From positions 1 to 12,372 of the forward strand of contig JAIYCA010000044.1 in NCBI GenBank assembly GCA_027488265.1: DNA of 12,372 nt. Reading direction: 5' to 3'. The notes beneath the pieces are model-generated. The model worked only from the letters and a program-made list of their open reading frames with translations, did not search any database and was not told the origin of the DNA. The position numbers and the translations under genes are program-made. This stretch comes from Planctomycetaceae bacterium. Lineage in GTDB: Bacteria; Planctomycetota; Phycisphaerae; Phycisphaerales; SM1A02. Below are positions 6,462-12,372 of the stretch, piece after piece. Every line of letters begins with the position of its first letter. The stretch's first letter is position 1.

Positions 6462-6479
6462 CGCGCGTGACGTCGCGCG
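6462..6479 (-). promoter_or_regulatory. GC-rich hairpin just upstream of the TerB/DUF697 ribosome binding site
   Basis: On the minus strand CGCGCG and CGCGCG flank a six-base ACGTCA loop, a six-pair stem about 8 bases before the AGGA at 6454-6451. It could affect translation initiation. In GC-rich DNA such a stem can arise by chance. Confidence 0.25.
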
Positions 6480-6488
6480 TGGATCATG

Positions 6489-6564
6489 CTTGTTGGAACT
6501 GCTTGTGGAACTGCACGTGCTGCGCGGTGGGTTACATCTGGGCGCGCATCTGTGCGCACATCTG
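6489..6564 (-). repeat. Two adjacent short tandem-repeat arrays upstream of the TerB/DUF697 gene
   Basis: Read on the minus strand, three 12-base units start with CAGATG (6564-6553, 6552-6541, 6540-6529). After a 15-base gap come a 12-base and a 13-base unit starting with CAGTTCCA (6513-6502, 6501-6489). The arrays end 46 bases before the ATG at 6443. They lie in the 300-base gap between the MazG-like gene and this one. The in-frame reading (Arg-Cys/Ser-rich) is not a credible protein extension. Confidence 0.7.
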
Positions 6565-6640
6565 GGGGCGCGGATCGTAGGCACGTCCCGCGAGAAGAGA
6601 CGGTGACGTGGACTGGAGTTTGAAGCGCGTGCGAGACGTC

Positions 6641-6718
6641 GGTGCCAGACAGTGCCTCCCAGAAAGTGCACGGCACGTGCCACCCAGTGCCTGGCACTGC
6701 ATGGCACGTGCCGTGCAC
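6641..6718. repeat. Intergenic hairpin element, copy C, with a perfect 17-bp stem
   Basis: GTGCACGGCACGTGCCA (6666-6682) and its exact reverse complement (6702-6718) flank a 19-base interval. That interval contains a second palindrome, CAGTGCC-T-GGCACTG (6685-6699). The flank 6643-6654 is identical to bases 3264-3275 of copy A. The element lies 25 bases beyond the stop of the minus-strand MazG-like gene, so it would end that transcript. It has the same nested plan and interval length as copy B. No T-run is present on either strand. Confidence 0.75.
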
Positions 6719-6743
6719 CGTCGGATCCACCGTCAGCTCAGTT

Positions 6744-7154
6744 TCACCCCTCGCGCAATCGATCGTGCTTCACCGCGCGGCCCTTCGCGAGCGCGACCGG
6801 ATAGCGCTCGGCATTGCGCGCGAGTTTGCGCTCGATCGCAGCACCAAGATCAATCCCGCAGACTGCGGCAAACTCGAAGAGGAGAATCGCGACATCGGCC
6901 GCTTCCTCTTCGACTTCCGTGCGCGTGCGCGCATCGTCAAGCACGCGCCGCGCCTCTTCGCTGCGCACCCAGCGGAAGTGATCCATCAACTCCCCCGCTT
7001 CGACCGCTACGGCCATCGCGAGATTCTTCGGATCGTGAAACTGCTGCCACTCGCGCTCGGCCGCGAACGCAAGAATCTTCGCCTGCAAGGTTGCGATGTC
7101 GGATGCGGATGGGGATGACGCCGCGCCCGCGACGCCAAGATTTTGCTCACTCAT
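6744..7154 (-). CDS. MazG-like nucleotide pyrophosphohydrolase (dCTPase-type)
   Basis: 136 residues, the usual size of single-domain all-alpha NTP pyrophosphohydrolases. After a Ser/Ala-rich N-terminus, residues 21-50 (LQAKILAFAAEREWQQFHDPKNLAMAVAV) match the entry helix of the RS21-C6/dCTPase-like MazG group. The metal-binding motif is present as Glu52-x2-Glu55 (EAGELMDHFRW) and Glu84-x2-Asp87 (EEEAADVAILLF), followed by NAERYPVALAKG (114-125), also typical. Members hydrolyse (d)NTPs, often dCTP or modified dCTP, to the monophosphate and pyrophosphate with Mg2+, a house-cleaning role in the cytoplasm. The exact substrate cannot be read from sequence. GAGG lies 6-7 bases before ATG 7154. Its start overlaps the end of a possible small upstream frame. 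It is separated from the TerB/DUF697 gene by 300 bases containing hairpin copy C. Confidence 0.88.
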   Translation of the reverse strand: MSEQNLGVAGAASSPSASDIATLQAKILAFAAEREWQQFHDPKNLAMAVAVEAGELMDHFRWVRSEEARRVLDDARTRTEVEEEAADVAILLFEFAAVCGIDLGAAIERKLARNAERYPVALAKGRAVKHDRLREG

Positions 7155-7359
7155 CGGTACCTCGTGCAGTGCAGGATTTCACGCGCGATCGGCGACCGCT
7201 CGTGCGAAGTACGTTAACCCGTCGCGCGCGAAGCTGGCTCGCGATCTGCGATCCAACCGCGCGATCTGCCACGCAAAAACGCGCGTCGCGCGCCAACATG
7301 CGTCTGCCGTGCAGAAAGGCCACCGCGTTCGCACCGCAGCCACGCAACTCTGCAAACAT
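7147..7359 (-). CDS. Possible small protein overlapping the start of the MazG-like gene
   Basis: 70 residues from ATG 7359, ending in a TGA (7149-7147) inside the first codons of the MazG-like gene; the 8-base overlap is of the kind seen in translationally coupled genes. The composition is rich in Arg and Ala. The middle (FCVADRAVGSQIASQLRARRVNVLRTS, residues 28-54 in two pieces: FCVADRAVGSQ and IASQLRARRVNVLRTS) reads like a strand-helix-strand unit. The purine-rich GGAGGGG before the ATG abuts it, which is too close for an ideal ribosome binding site. A TTG at 7407 could extend it by 16 residues. No family was recognised and the arginine-rich tail is typical of spurious frames in GC-rich DNA. 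If not real, 7155-7499 is a 345-base gap holding the divergent promoters of the MazG-like and protease genes. Confidence 0.3.
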   Translation of the reverse strand: MFAELRGCGANAVAFLHGRRMLARDARFCVADRAVGSQIASQLRARRVNVLRTSGRRSRVKSCTARGTDE

Positions 7360-7499
7360 CCCCTCCGTCCGCGAATGTGGCGCACCACGGCGCGTATACC
7401 CGTGCAATCTCGCGTTCGTCCCGCGAATTCCGCAAGAATCCTTCCGCCGGCGAGATCGCGAGGTAGGTTTCGAACCGACGTCGCCCGCCCGAGGAATCC

Positions 7500-9872
7500 A
7501 TGCTGCACTTCCAACAACGTCGCATCGCCCGCGCTTCGAAGAGCCCGCAACTCCTGCTCGCGCTCACGATCTGCGCTGCGTCGATTTTCGTCGGAAGCAC
7601 CGCCTTCGCCGATACTGAATTCCCGCCGTCGCTTGGCCGCATGTATCTCAACTGCGGTGAGTCCAGCGGTTTGGTCGAGCGTGTGCCCGTGCATCCGAAG
7701 CGCGGCGCGCAACCCGCGTGGCGCACCGTCGTGGGCGACACGAACGCGGCATGGATTCGACTCAATCTCGCGGGTACACGACTCATCGATGGAGCCGTCG
7801 ACAACGATCGCGCGCGCCTTCGTATCGCGTCGCTCGTCGACGCAAGCGAACAGTGGTTCGATGCGCGCAGTCTTGCGCAGTGGCAATCGACGAGTGCCTA
7901 CTTCAACGGCGGGCGCGTTCTCGTTGAGTTTTATCCTGGCGAAATCGGCGGCAGCGAAGTGGTCATCGACGGCATGTGGGTCGAACGCACCGAAGGCGAG
8001 CTTGCATCGATTTGCGGTACGACCGACGATCGCACGGCCATCACCGATGCGCGCGTCGGACGATTGATGCCCATCGGATGTACCGCGTGGCTCTTCAGCG
8101 GCCAGCACTTTGGCATGCTCACCGCGGGTCACTGTTTCCCGCTGAATCCCACAGAAATCGATGTCGTCGAATTCGATGTGCCCCCATCGCTCGTCGACGG
8201 CACACCGCAGCATCCACCGGTGGAAAGCCAATTCGTGATCGACCCGGCGTCGGTGCAGTCGGCGTTTATCTTGATTGGAAATGACTGGGGCTACTTCGGC
8301 GTCTACCCAAACCTTGCGACCGGTGACACGGTGCTAGAGGCACGTGGCGGAAGCTTCGCCATCGGACTCGCGGCAGCACCCGTCGCGGGCGACACCATCA
8401 CCGTGCGCGGCTACGGCAGCGACTCCGGTGCTGCGAACGCGACGTTGCAGACACACACTGGCCCCTACGCGATTTTCAACTCCGTCACCACCTCTGTGTG
8501 GCATCAAGCCGACACACGGGGTGGCAACTCTGGTGGCCCGATGACGCTCAACGGCACCGCGACCTCGATCGGTATTCACACAAACGGCGGCTGCGCGGGT
8601 GCGAATCCCGAAACCAGCGCGAATTCCGGCACAACCTTTCAAAACGCGGGGCTGCTCGCCGCGCTTGTGAATCCGCAAGGCATCGCTGCGGCGCCGGGGC
8701 CAGGCCTCTGTGGTTCGCCGGTCAATCCGAACTGCTACACCGTGCACGCAACCACGGCGTGCAACGACATGGCCTGCTGCACCACGGTGTGCACGGCCGA
8801 CCCCTTCTGTTGCAACACCGAGTGGGACTCGGTCTGCGTCTCGCGCGCGTGGGCAACATGTGACGCGCCGAACGACACATGCGCGGGCGCTCGTCAAATC
8901 ACGCTCGGCGACTATCCACTCACGATGGACGGCGCGAGTTCGGAGGGCCCTGCTGACGCGTGCGGCGGCGCCATCGTGCGCGATCGTTGGTATCGCTACA
9001 CCGCGAGTGCTGCGGGCGTGTTGCGTGTGACGATGTGCTCCGACGCGTTTGACTCGCGCGTCGCGATCTACGAGAACGCGGGCGCGACGTGTTGGTGCCC
9101 CGACTCGGCGACGCCCTCCACGCTCGTCGGGTGTTCAGCCGCGTTGAGTGCATGCGGCCGCGGCGCGAAGGCCGACGTTTCCGTTGTTGCGGGTCGCTGC
9201 TACATGATTCGCGCAGCAGTGCGCAACGCCGATGTCGGTGGAAGCGCGACGCTGTCGCTCGACCTCTACACAACCCCCGCGAACGACACATGCGTAAATG
9301 CGGCAGTTGTCGGCAACGGTTCGCATAGCTTCGCAACACTCGCGGCGAACACCGACGGAACCACGCTTCCTGTCGAATGCAACACTTCGGGCTACACGCA
9401 AGTCGGCAAAGACGTGTGGTACCGCTACACCGCTCCGTGCTCCGGCACCGTGACGGTTTCGACCTGCGGCTCGGTCGATTTCGACTCGAAACTCGCGGTG
9501 TATACAGGCGTACTCCCCGCAACATGTTCGTGCCCGCCCACGATCGGCACGATGCTCGTTGGATGTAACGACGACGGAGTTGGTTGCTCTGGCTGGAGTT
9601 CACGCGTCGAGTTTGAAGCGACGCAAGGCCGTTGCTACATGATCCGCGTCGGCGGACACAACGGCGCAAGCGGCGTCGGTTCACTCGCGATTTCCTGCGC
9701 GGTCGCGTGCCCTTCCGATGTCAACGGAAGTGGCGCGGTCGACGCGGCTGATCTCTCGCTCTTGCTTGCAGCGTGGGGCACCGCGAACACTGACGCCGAT
9801 GTGAACAACGACGGCACGGTGAACGCTGCAGATCTTTCGCTGCTCCTCGACACATGGGGTGCGTGCAACTAA
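7500..9872 (+). CDS. Secreted trypsin-like serine protease with Cys-rich, PPC-like and dockerin modules
   Basis: 790 residues. Signal peptide 1-37 (core LLLALTICAASIFVGS, end AFA). Residues 38-170 form an unassigned, possibly pro-region domain. Residues 171-392 are a peptidase S1 domain with a complete triad: His211 in LTAGHC, Asp262 in GNDWGYFGV, Ser344 in RGGNSGGPM; Cys194 and Cys212 flank His as the usual disulfide. Residues 404-454 are a Cys-rich module (CNDMACCTTVC, DPFCCNTEWDSVC) common in planctomycete secreted proteins. Two PPC-like beta modules follow, about 457-590 and 595-733, each with an NDTC start, a WYRYTA strand and a GRCYMIR strand. The end is a dockerin-like pair of calcium loops (DVNGSGAVDAAD, 740-751; DVNNDGTVNAAD, 767-778), each followed by LSLLL. 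It probably acts extracellularly. GAGGA at 7491-7495 supports the start. Confidence 0.92.
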   Translation: MLHFQQRRIARASKSPQLLLALTICAASIFVGSTAFADTEFPPSLGRMYLNCGESSGLVERVPVHPKRGAQPAWRTVVGDTNAAWIRLNLAGTRLIDGAVDNDRARLRIASLVDASEQWFDARSLAQWQSTSAYFNGGRVLVEFYPGEIGGSEVVIDGMWVERTEGELASICGTTDDRTAITDARVGRLMPIGCTAWLFSGQHFGMLTAGHCFPLNPTEIDVVEFDVPPSLVDGTPQHPPVESQFVIDPASVQSAFILIGNDWGYFGVYPNLATGDTVLEARGGSFAIGLAAAPVAGDTITVRGYGSDSGAANATLQTHTGPYAIFNSVTTSVWHQADTRGGNSGGPMTLNGTATSIGIHTNGGCAGANPETSANSGTTFQNAGLLAALVNPQGIAAAPGPGLCGSPVNPNCYTVHATTACNDMACCTTVCTADPFCCNTEWDSVCVSRAWATCDAPNDTCAGARQITLGDYPLTMDGASSEGPADACGGAIVRDRWYRYTASAAGVLRVTMCSDAFDSRVAIYENAGATCWCPDSATPSTLVGCSAALSACGRGAKADVSVVAGRCYMIRAAVRNADVGGSATLSLDLYTTPANDTCVNAAVVGNGSHSFATLAANTDGTTLPVECNTSGYTQVGKDVWYRYTAPCSGTVTVSTCGSVDFDSKLAVYTGVLPATCSCPPTIGTMLVGCNDDGVGCSGWSSRVEFEATQGRCYMIRVGGHNGASGVGSLAISCAVACPSDVNGSGAVDAADLSLLLAAWGTANTDADVNNDGTVNAADLSLLLDTWGACN

Positions 9873-9935
9873 AGCCAGCACGAAGCACGGACTCTTCCCC
9901 GTCCAACCGCACACGAAGCAGGCAATCATTGATGT

Positions 9936-10496
9936 ATGGCCTTGCAACGTGCATCAACCACACTCTCAAAGCCGCCGAGTGGCGGATTGGTGCATTCACA
10001 AAGGTATTCGCGGAGGCCCTCACGTTGGCGCTCCGCGCATCGACTCCTCGCCCTTTCCATCTTGATTGCATCGTGTGTGACGCTGGTGCTGTTCGTCATG
10101 CGCTCTGAACACGTGAGAGCGAGTGTCAGTGTTCTCTGTGCCCTACTTGTGATCGAACTTTTCACAATCTATGGAAAGCGTCGCAGTTTGCGCAGCGCGG
10201 TTGCGGCAAGCGAATCCGTTCATGAACAGCGCACCGAAGAGCAGCGTCTCCGCGACACGCGGCGGAGAATTGGATTTTCGATCAGCCTACGCATCGTCAT
10301 CGTGCTTGCGCTTGCTGGTGCGCTTCTTGCATCACTCGCGCTCGAGGTGCGCTTCCTCGCGATCGGAGCACTGATCGCCTTCCTTGGACTCGCACTCTTC
10401 GGCGGATCCGTGTGGCTTGCAGCGGTCGGCGATGAAGAGGAATACTCCGAAGAAACACGCGACGCGGACGATCCAAGCCGCTCGCTCAAGCGTTGA
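9936..10496 (+). CDS. Membrane protein with four predicted helices
   Basis: 186 residues. The N-terminus is basic (RYSRRPSRWRSAHR, residues 23-36). Hydrophobic segments lie at about 37-54, 62-79, 114-135 and 139-164, arranged as two hairpins. Between the second and third helix is a charged 30-residue stretch (VHEQRTEEQRLRDTRRR, 95-111) likely to be helical and cytoplasmic. The tail is acidic (DEEEYSEETRDADD, 166-179) and ends Arg-Ser-Leu-Lys-Arg. No family was recognised. The start is uncertain: ATG 9936 has only a distant AGG, and ATG 9932 is in another frame. The protease gene ends 63 bases upstream, so co-transcription is possible. A hairpin follows directly after the stop. Hydrophobic periodicity supports it being real. 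Confidence 0.65.
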   Translation: MALQRASTTLSKPPSGGLVHSQRYSRRPSRWRSAHRLLALSILIASCVTLVLFVMRSEHVRASVSVLCALLVIELFTIYGKRRSLRSAVAASESVHEQRTEEQRLRDTRRRIGFSISLRIVIVLALAGALLASLALEVRFLAIGALIAFLGLALFGGSVWLAAVGDEEEYSEETRDADDPSRSLKR

Positions 10497-10499
10497 ACG

Positions 10500-10539
10500 C
10501 TGCGTTCGCCGCACAAACTGGCTGCGGCGCGAATCGCAG
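10500..10539. terminator. Hairpin between convergent genes, possible bidirectional terminator
   Basis: CTGCGTTCGCCGC (10500-10512) pairs with GCGGCGCGAATCGCAG (10524-10539) over 13 bases with two small bulges and an 11-base loop. It starts 4 bases after the stop at 10496 and lies 59 bases from the stop of the minus gene at 10598. No T-run is seen on either strand. Confidence 0.35.
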
Positions 10540-10597
10540 AGACCAGGAGAGCGCGGTGATGCGCACTCTCGCACTTCGCAGACCTAGCCACAAGACG

Positions 10598-11194
10598 TCA
10601 CGCGGACGGCCGCACGATTTCCTCGGGCAACCACGGAAACGCCTCGCGCGCGTTGTCGGCCGCTTGATCGGGGTCAACACCACTTCCATATTGCGGATCG
10701 CCAGCAAGGTCGACCGCGCGACGGATTTCCGCGATCGATCGAAGCCCCGAGTCGATGTCGGTGATCATCACATGCCCGTCATCTGAAAGCCACGCCGTCA
10801 ACGAACTCGAGCGATAGCAAAGTTCGATGCCCTTCTTCTCATCGAATTCTGCGATGAGCCGCGTTCGAACATACGAACTGAAGGACGTTCCAACACCGCC
10901 GAGTGTGAGCCAGTCGCCGCTTCCACCGAGTACCGCGCATTTCGAAGACCGCATGCCGTAGAAGGGAACAACTTTTCGTACTGAAGATCGCTCACCTTGC
11001 TCGACGGTTTTGCCGTCTGCGCCCGCGCCACCCGCGCGACCGTACCGACGCACCCACAACATGAACGTCGACGTCTTGAGCGCGGTTGCGCCTTTGACTT
11101 CCGCCGCGCACGCATCGTTGAGCGATTGCCCGGTTGCGAGGCGTTCGCAGACTCGCGCAATGATGAGTGCGCGCTGTTTCGCTGTCACTTGCAT
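10598..11194 (-). CDS. Protein with terminase-small-subunit-like HTH N-terminus
   Basis: 198 residues. The first 50 residues (TAKQRALIIARVCERLATGQ, SLNDACAAEV, LKTSTFMLWVRRYG) look like a helix-turn-helix of the kind found in phage terminase small subunits and transposase-like DNA-binding proteins: a helix, a GxSLxxAC turn, then STFxxWVRRY as recognition helix. A Gly-rich linker (54-62) follows. The rest is an unassigned alpha/beta domain, with a strand run at 121-146 (KGIELCYRSSSLTAWLS, then DDGHVMITDIDSG) and an acidic end rich in Pro (WLPEEIV). Start: ATG 11194 has GGGAGG 6 bases upstream, the best ribosome binding site in the window; GTG 11197 is too close. A 12-base tandem repeat lies 57 bases upstream, so self-regulation is conceivable. 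No other phage genes are present. Function is unknown. Confidence 0.7.
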   Translation of the reverse strand: MQVTAKQRALIIARVCERLATGQSLNDACAAEVKGATALKTSTFMLWVRRYGRAGGAGADGKTVEQGERSSVRKVVPFYGMRSSKCAVLGGSGDWLTLGGVGTSFSSYVRTRLIAEFDEKKGIELCYRSSSLTAWLSDDGHVMITDIDSGLRSIAEIRRAVDLAGDPQYGSGVDPDQAADNAREAFPWLPEEIVRPSA

Positions 11195-11250
11195 CACATT
11201 CCTCCCGATGAATATCGCGTGTCGCGGATTGCCTCACGTTCTCCACGGTG

Positions 11251-11286
11251 AGCTTCACTGCAAGCTTCACTGCGAATTTCACTGCG
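11251..11286. repeat. 12-base tandem repeat, three units, between divergent genes
   Basis: AGCTTCACTGCA (11251-11262), AGCTTCACTGCG (11263-11274) and AATTTCACTGCG (11275-11286) are in tandem; a diverged unit lies on the left at 11239-11250. The array sits in the 168-base space between the minus HTH-like gene (start 11194) and the plus dehydrogenase (start 11363), so it could affect either promoter. Confidence 0.75.
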
Positions 11287-11362
11287 AGGCTCTTGCCGAA
11301 CTTCCGCCGCACGCGCGAAAATCCTAACAAAGCAGCATCGCACCTGCGATTACACTCGCGGG

Positions 11363-12372
11363 ATGTCCACCTCCGCTTCACCCGCGCGCGCCTACGCCGC
11401 TCAGTCGCCCACCTCCGCTCTCGCACCGCACGCGATTCAACGCCGTGCGCCGCTCGCGAACGACGTCGAAATCGACATCCTCTTCTGCGGCGTCTGCCAC
11501 AGCGACCTGCACTTCGCGCGCAACGAATGGGGCTTCACGGAATACCCGGTCGTTCCGGGCCACGAAATCCTCGGCCGCGTGACGCGCGTCGGCGCGAACG
11601 TCACGAAGTTCAAAGTCGGCGACCTCGCGTCGGTTGGCTGCCTCGTTGATTCGTGCCGCACGTGCGATTGCTGCAAGAAAGGCCTCGAGCAATACTGCAT
11701 GACGGGCGCGATCTTCACCTACAACGGCGAAGACAAGCATCTCGGCGGCATGACGTACGGCGGCTACTCCGAGCGCGTCGTTGTCGATGAGAAGTACACG
11801 CTGCGCGTGCCCGCGAACCTCGATCCAGCCGCCGCGGCGCCGCTTCTCTGTGCGGGCATCACGACGTGGTCGCCGCTCAAGCATTGGAACGCGGGCCCTG
11901 GCAAGAAGGTCGGCATCGTCGGACTCGGCGGACTCGGCCACATGGGGGTCAAGTTCGCGCGCGCACTCGGCGCACACACCGTGCTCTTCACGACGTCGCC
12001 GTCGAAGGTCGCCGATGGCCTGCGTCTTGGCGCACACGAAGTCGTCATCTCGAAGGACGAAGCCGAGATGGCGAAGCACGCGAATTCGTTCGACCTCATC
12101 ATCGACACGGTGTCGGCCGATCACTCGCTCGACGCGCTGATGGCGCTCATCAAACTCGACGGCACGATGTGCATGGTCGGCGTTCCGCCGAGCCCGCAAC
12201 AGATTGCGGCGTTTAGCCTGATCCTCCCACGCCGCAATCTCGCGGGTTCGTGCATCGGTGGCATCGCCGAAACGCAGGAGATGCTCGATTTCTGCGGCAA
12301 GCACAACATCGTGTGCGTCATCAAGGAGATCCGCATCGCCGAGATCAACACCGCCTACGAGCGCATGCTGAA
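11363..12372 (+). CDS. yahK: Zinc-dependent NADP-type alcohol dehydrogenase/aldehyde reductase (YahK-like), C-terminus cut by window edge
   Basis: 336 complete codons, open at the right edge; relative to E. coli YahK (about 349 residues) only a short C-terminal piece is missing. It belongs to the medium-chain dehydrogenases, cinnamyl-alcohol dehydrogenase branch, which reversibly reduce aldehydes to alcohols in the cytoplasm. Catalytic zinc ligands are visible: Cys42 in FCGVCHSD, His67-Glu68 in VPGHE, and Cys163 in LLCAGIT. Structural zinc cysteines are Cys98, Cys101, Cys104 and Cys112. The Rossmann motif is GLGGLGHMG (187-195), followed by LFTTSPSK, where Thr-Ser suggests NADP(H) preference. 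Residues GGIAETQEMLDFC and INTAYERML near the end match YahK closely. ATG 11363 gives the expected N-terminus, though the start lacks a strong ribosome binding site (CGCGGG). The symbol is by resemblance only; orthology is not proven. Confidence 0.93.
   Translation, partial: MSTSASPARAYAAQSPTSALAPHAIQRRAPLANDVEIDILFCGVCHSDLHFARNEWGFTEYPVVPGHEILGRVTRVGANVTKFKVGDLASVGCLVDSCRTCDCCKKGLEQYCMTGAIFTYNGEDKHLGGMTYGGYSERVVVDEKYTLRVPANLDPAAAAPLLCAGITTWSPLKHWNAGPGKKVGIVGLGGLGHMGVKFARALGAHTVLFTTSPSKVADGLRLGAHEVVISKDEAEMAKHANSFDLIIDTVSADHSLDALMALIKLDGTMCMVGVPPSPQQIAAFSLILPRRNLAGSCIGGIAETQEMLDFCGKHNIVCVIKEIRIAEINTAYERML

Noticed and set aside
6489..6564. CRISPR-like array
   Set aside because: Units are contiguous 12-13 base tandem repeats with no spacers, only two or three copies, and no cas genes nearby.
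6444..6707. N-terminal extension of the TerB/DUF697 protein to 6707
   Set aside because: The extension would translate the tandem repeats and part of hairpin copy C, while ATG 6443 has a good AGGA ribosome binding site.
7463..7480. A tRNA T-arm-like sequence (GGTTCGAAACC on the minus strand)
   Set aside because: The would-be T-stem has a mismatch, and no acceptor, D-arm or anticodon stem could be placed around it. The region is directly upstream of a well-supported start at 7500.
6608..7618. Plus-strand frame of 336 codons across the MazG-like gene
   Set aside because: It has Arg/Pro-rich composition, crosses hairpin copy C and lies opposite a gene with intact MazG motifs.
7179..8231. Long minus-strand open frame (350 codons) opposite the protease
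   Set aside because: It is arginine-rich, has no recognisable domain and lies mostly opposite the strongly supported protease gene; it is a shadow typical of high-GC coding DNA.
8920..9684. Minus-strand frame of 254 codons opposite the PPC-like modules
   Set aside because: It is dominated by Arg and Ser with no fold-like pattern and is fully covered by the protease gene.
11378..12304. Long minus-strand open frame (308 codons) opposite the alcohol dehydrogenase
   Set aside because: The plus strand encodes an unmistakable zinc dehydrogenase with all ligands in place; the opposite frame is Arg/Asp/Glu/Ala-rich noise.

Overview
The window looks like chromosomal DNA of a high-GC planctomycete, most likely class Phycisphaerae. 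The evidence is two secreted proteins ending in a PAPGAL...LAG...RRR sorting tail, a secreted multidomain protease with a C-terminal dockerin-like calcium-binding repeat pair, and strong G/C preference at third codon positions. This assignment rests on remembered family features, not on a database search.

Layout, left to right. Positions 1-227 (minus) hold the start of a small membrane protein that runs off the left edge. A relatively AT-rich 400-base stretch without a convincing gene follows. Positions 624-3220 hold three genes with a nucleic-acid flavour: a PD-(D/E)XK nuclease-like protein (plus), a DUF3293 protein (minus), and, divergent from it, a protein joining a nuclease-like N-terminal half to an EVE/PUA-like C-terminal half. 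Positions 3505-5363 hold two exported proteins with planctomycete sorting tails. On the minus strand, 5406-6443 is a TerB-like plus DUF697-like protein. Upstream of it is a MazG-like nucleotide pyrophosphohydrolase (6744-7154), whose start overlaps the end of a possible small gene. Positions 7500-9872 encode a 790-residue secreted trypsin-like protease with a Cys-rich module, two PPC-like modules and a dockerin. A four-helix membrane protein (9936-10496), a minus-strand HTH-like protein (10598-11194) and a nearly complete YahK-type zinc alcohol dehydrogenase (11363 to the right edge) complete the window.

The genes do not form one pathway; most appear to be single transcription units. The most notable non-coding signals are: (1) three related hairpin elements, each 25-41 bases past a stop codon, two of them sharing a nested stem with an identical 19-base loop length and base changes that keep pairing; (2) short tandem repeats of 11-13 bases in the 5' regions of at least four genes, with a 12-base repeat of the same kind inside one gene; (3) an inverted repeat that would hide the ribosome binding site of the gene at 4482. 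No CRISPR array, tRNA, rRNA, insertion sequence or phage structural gene was recognised.
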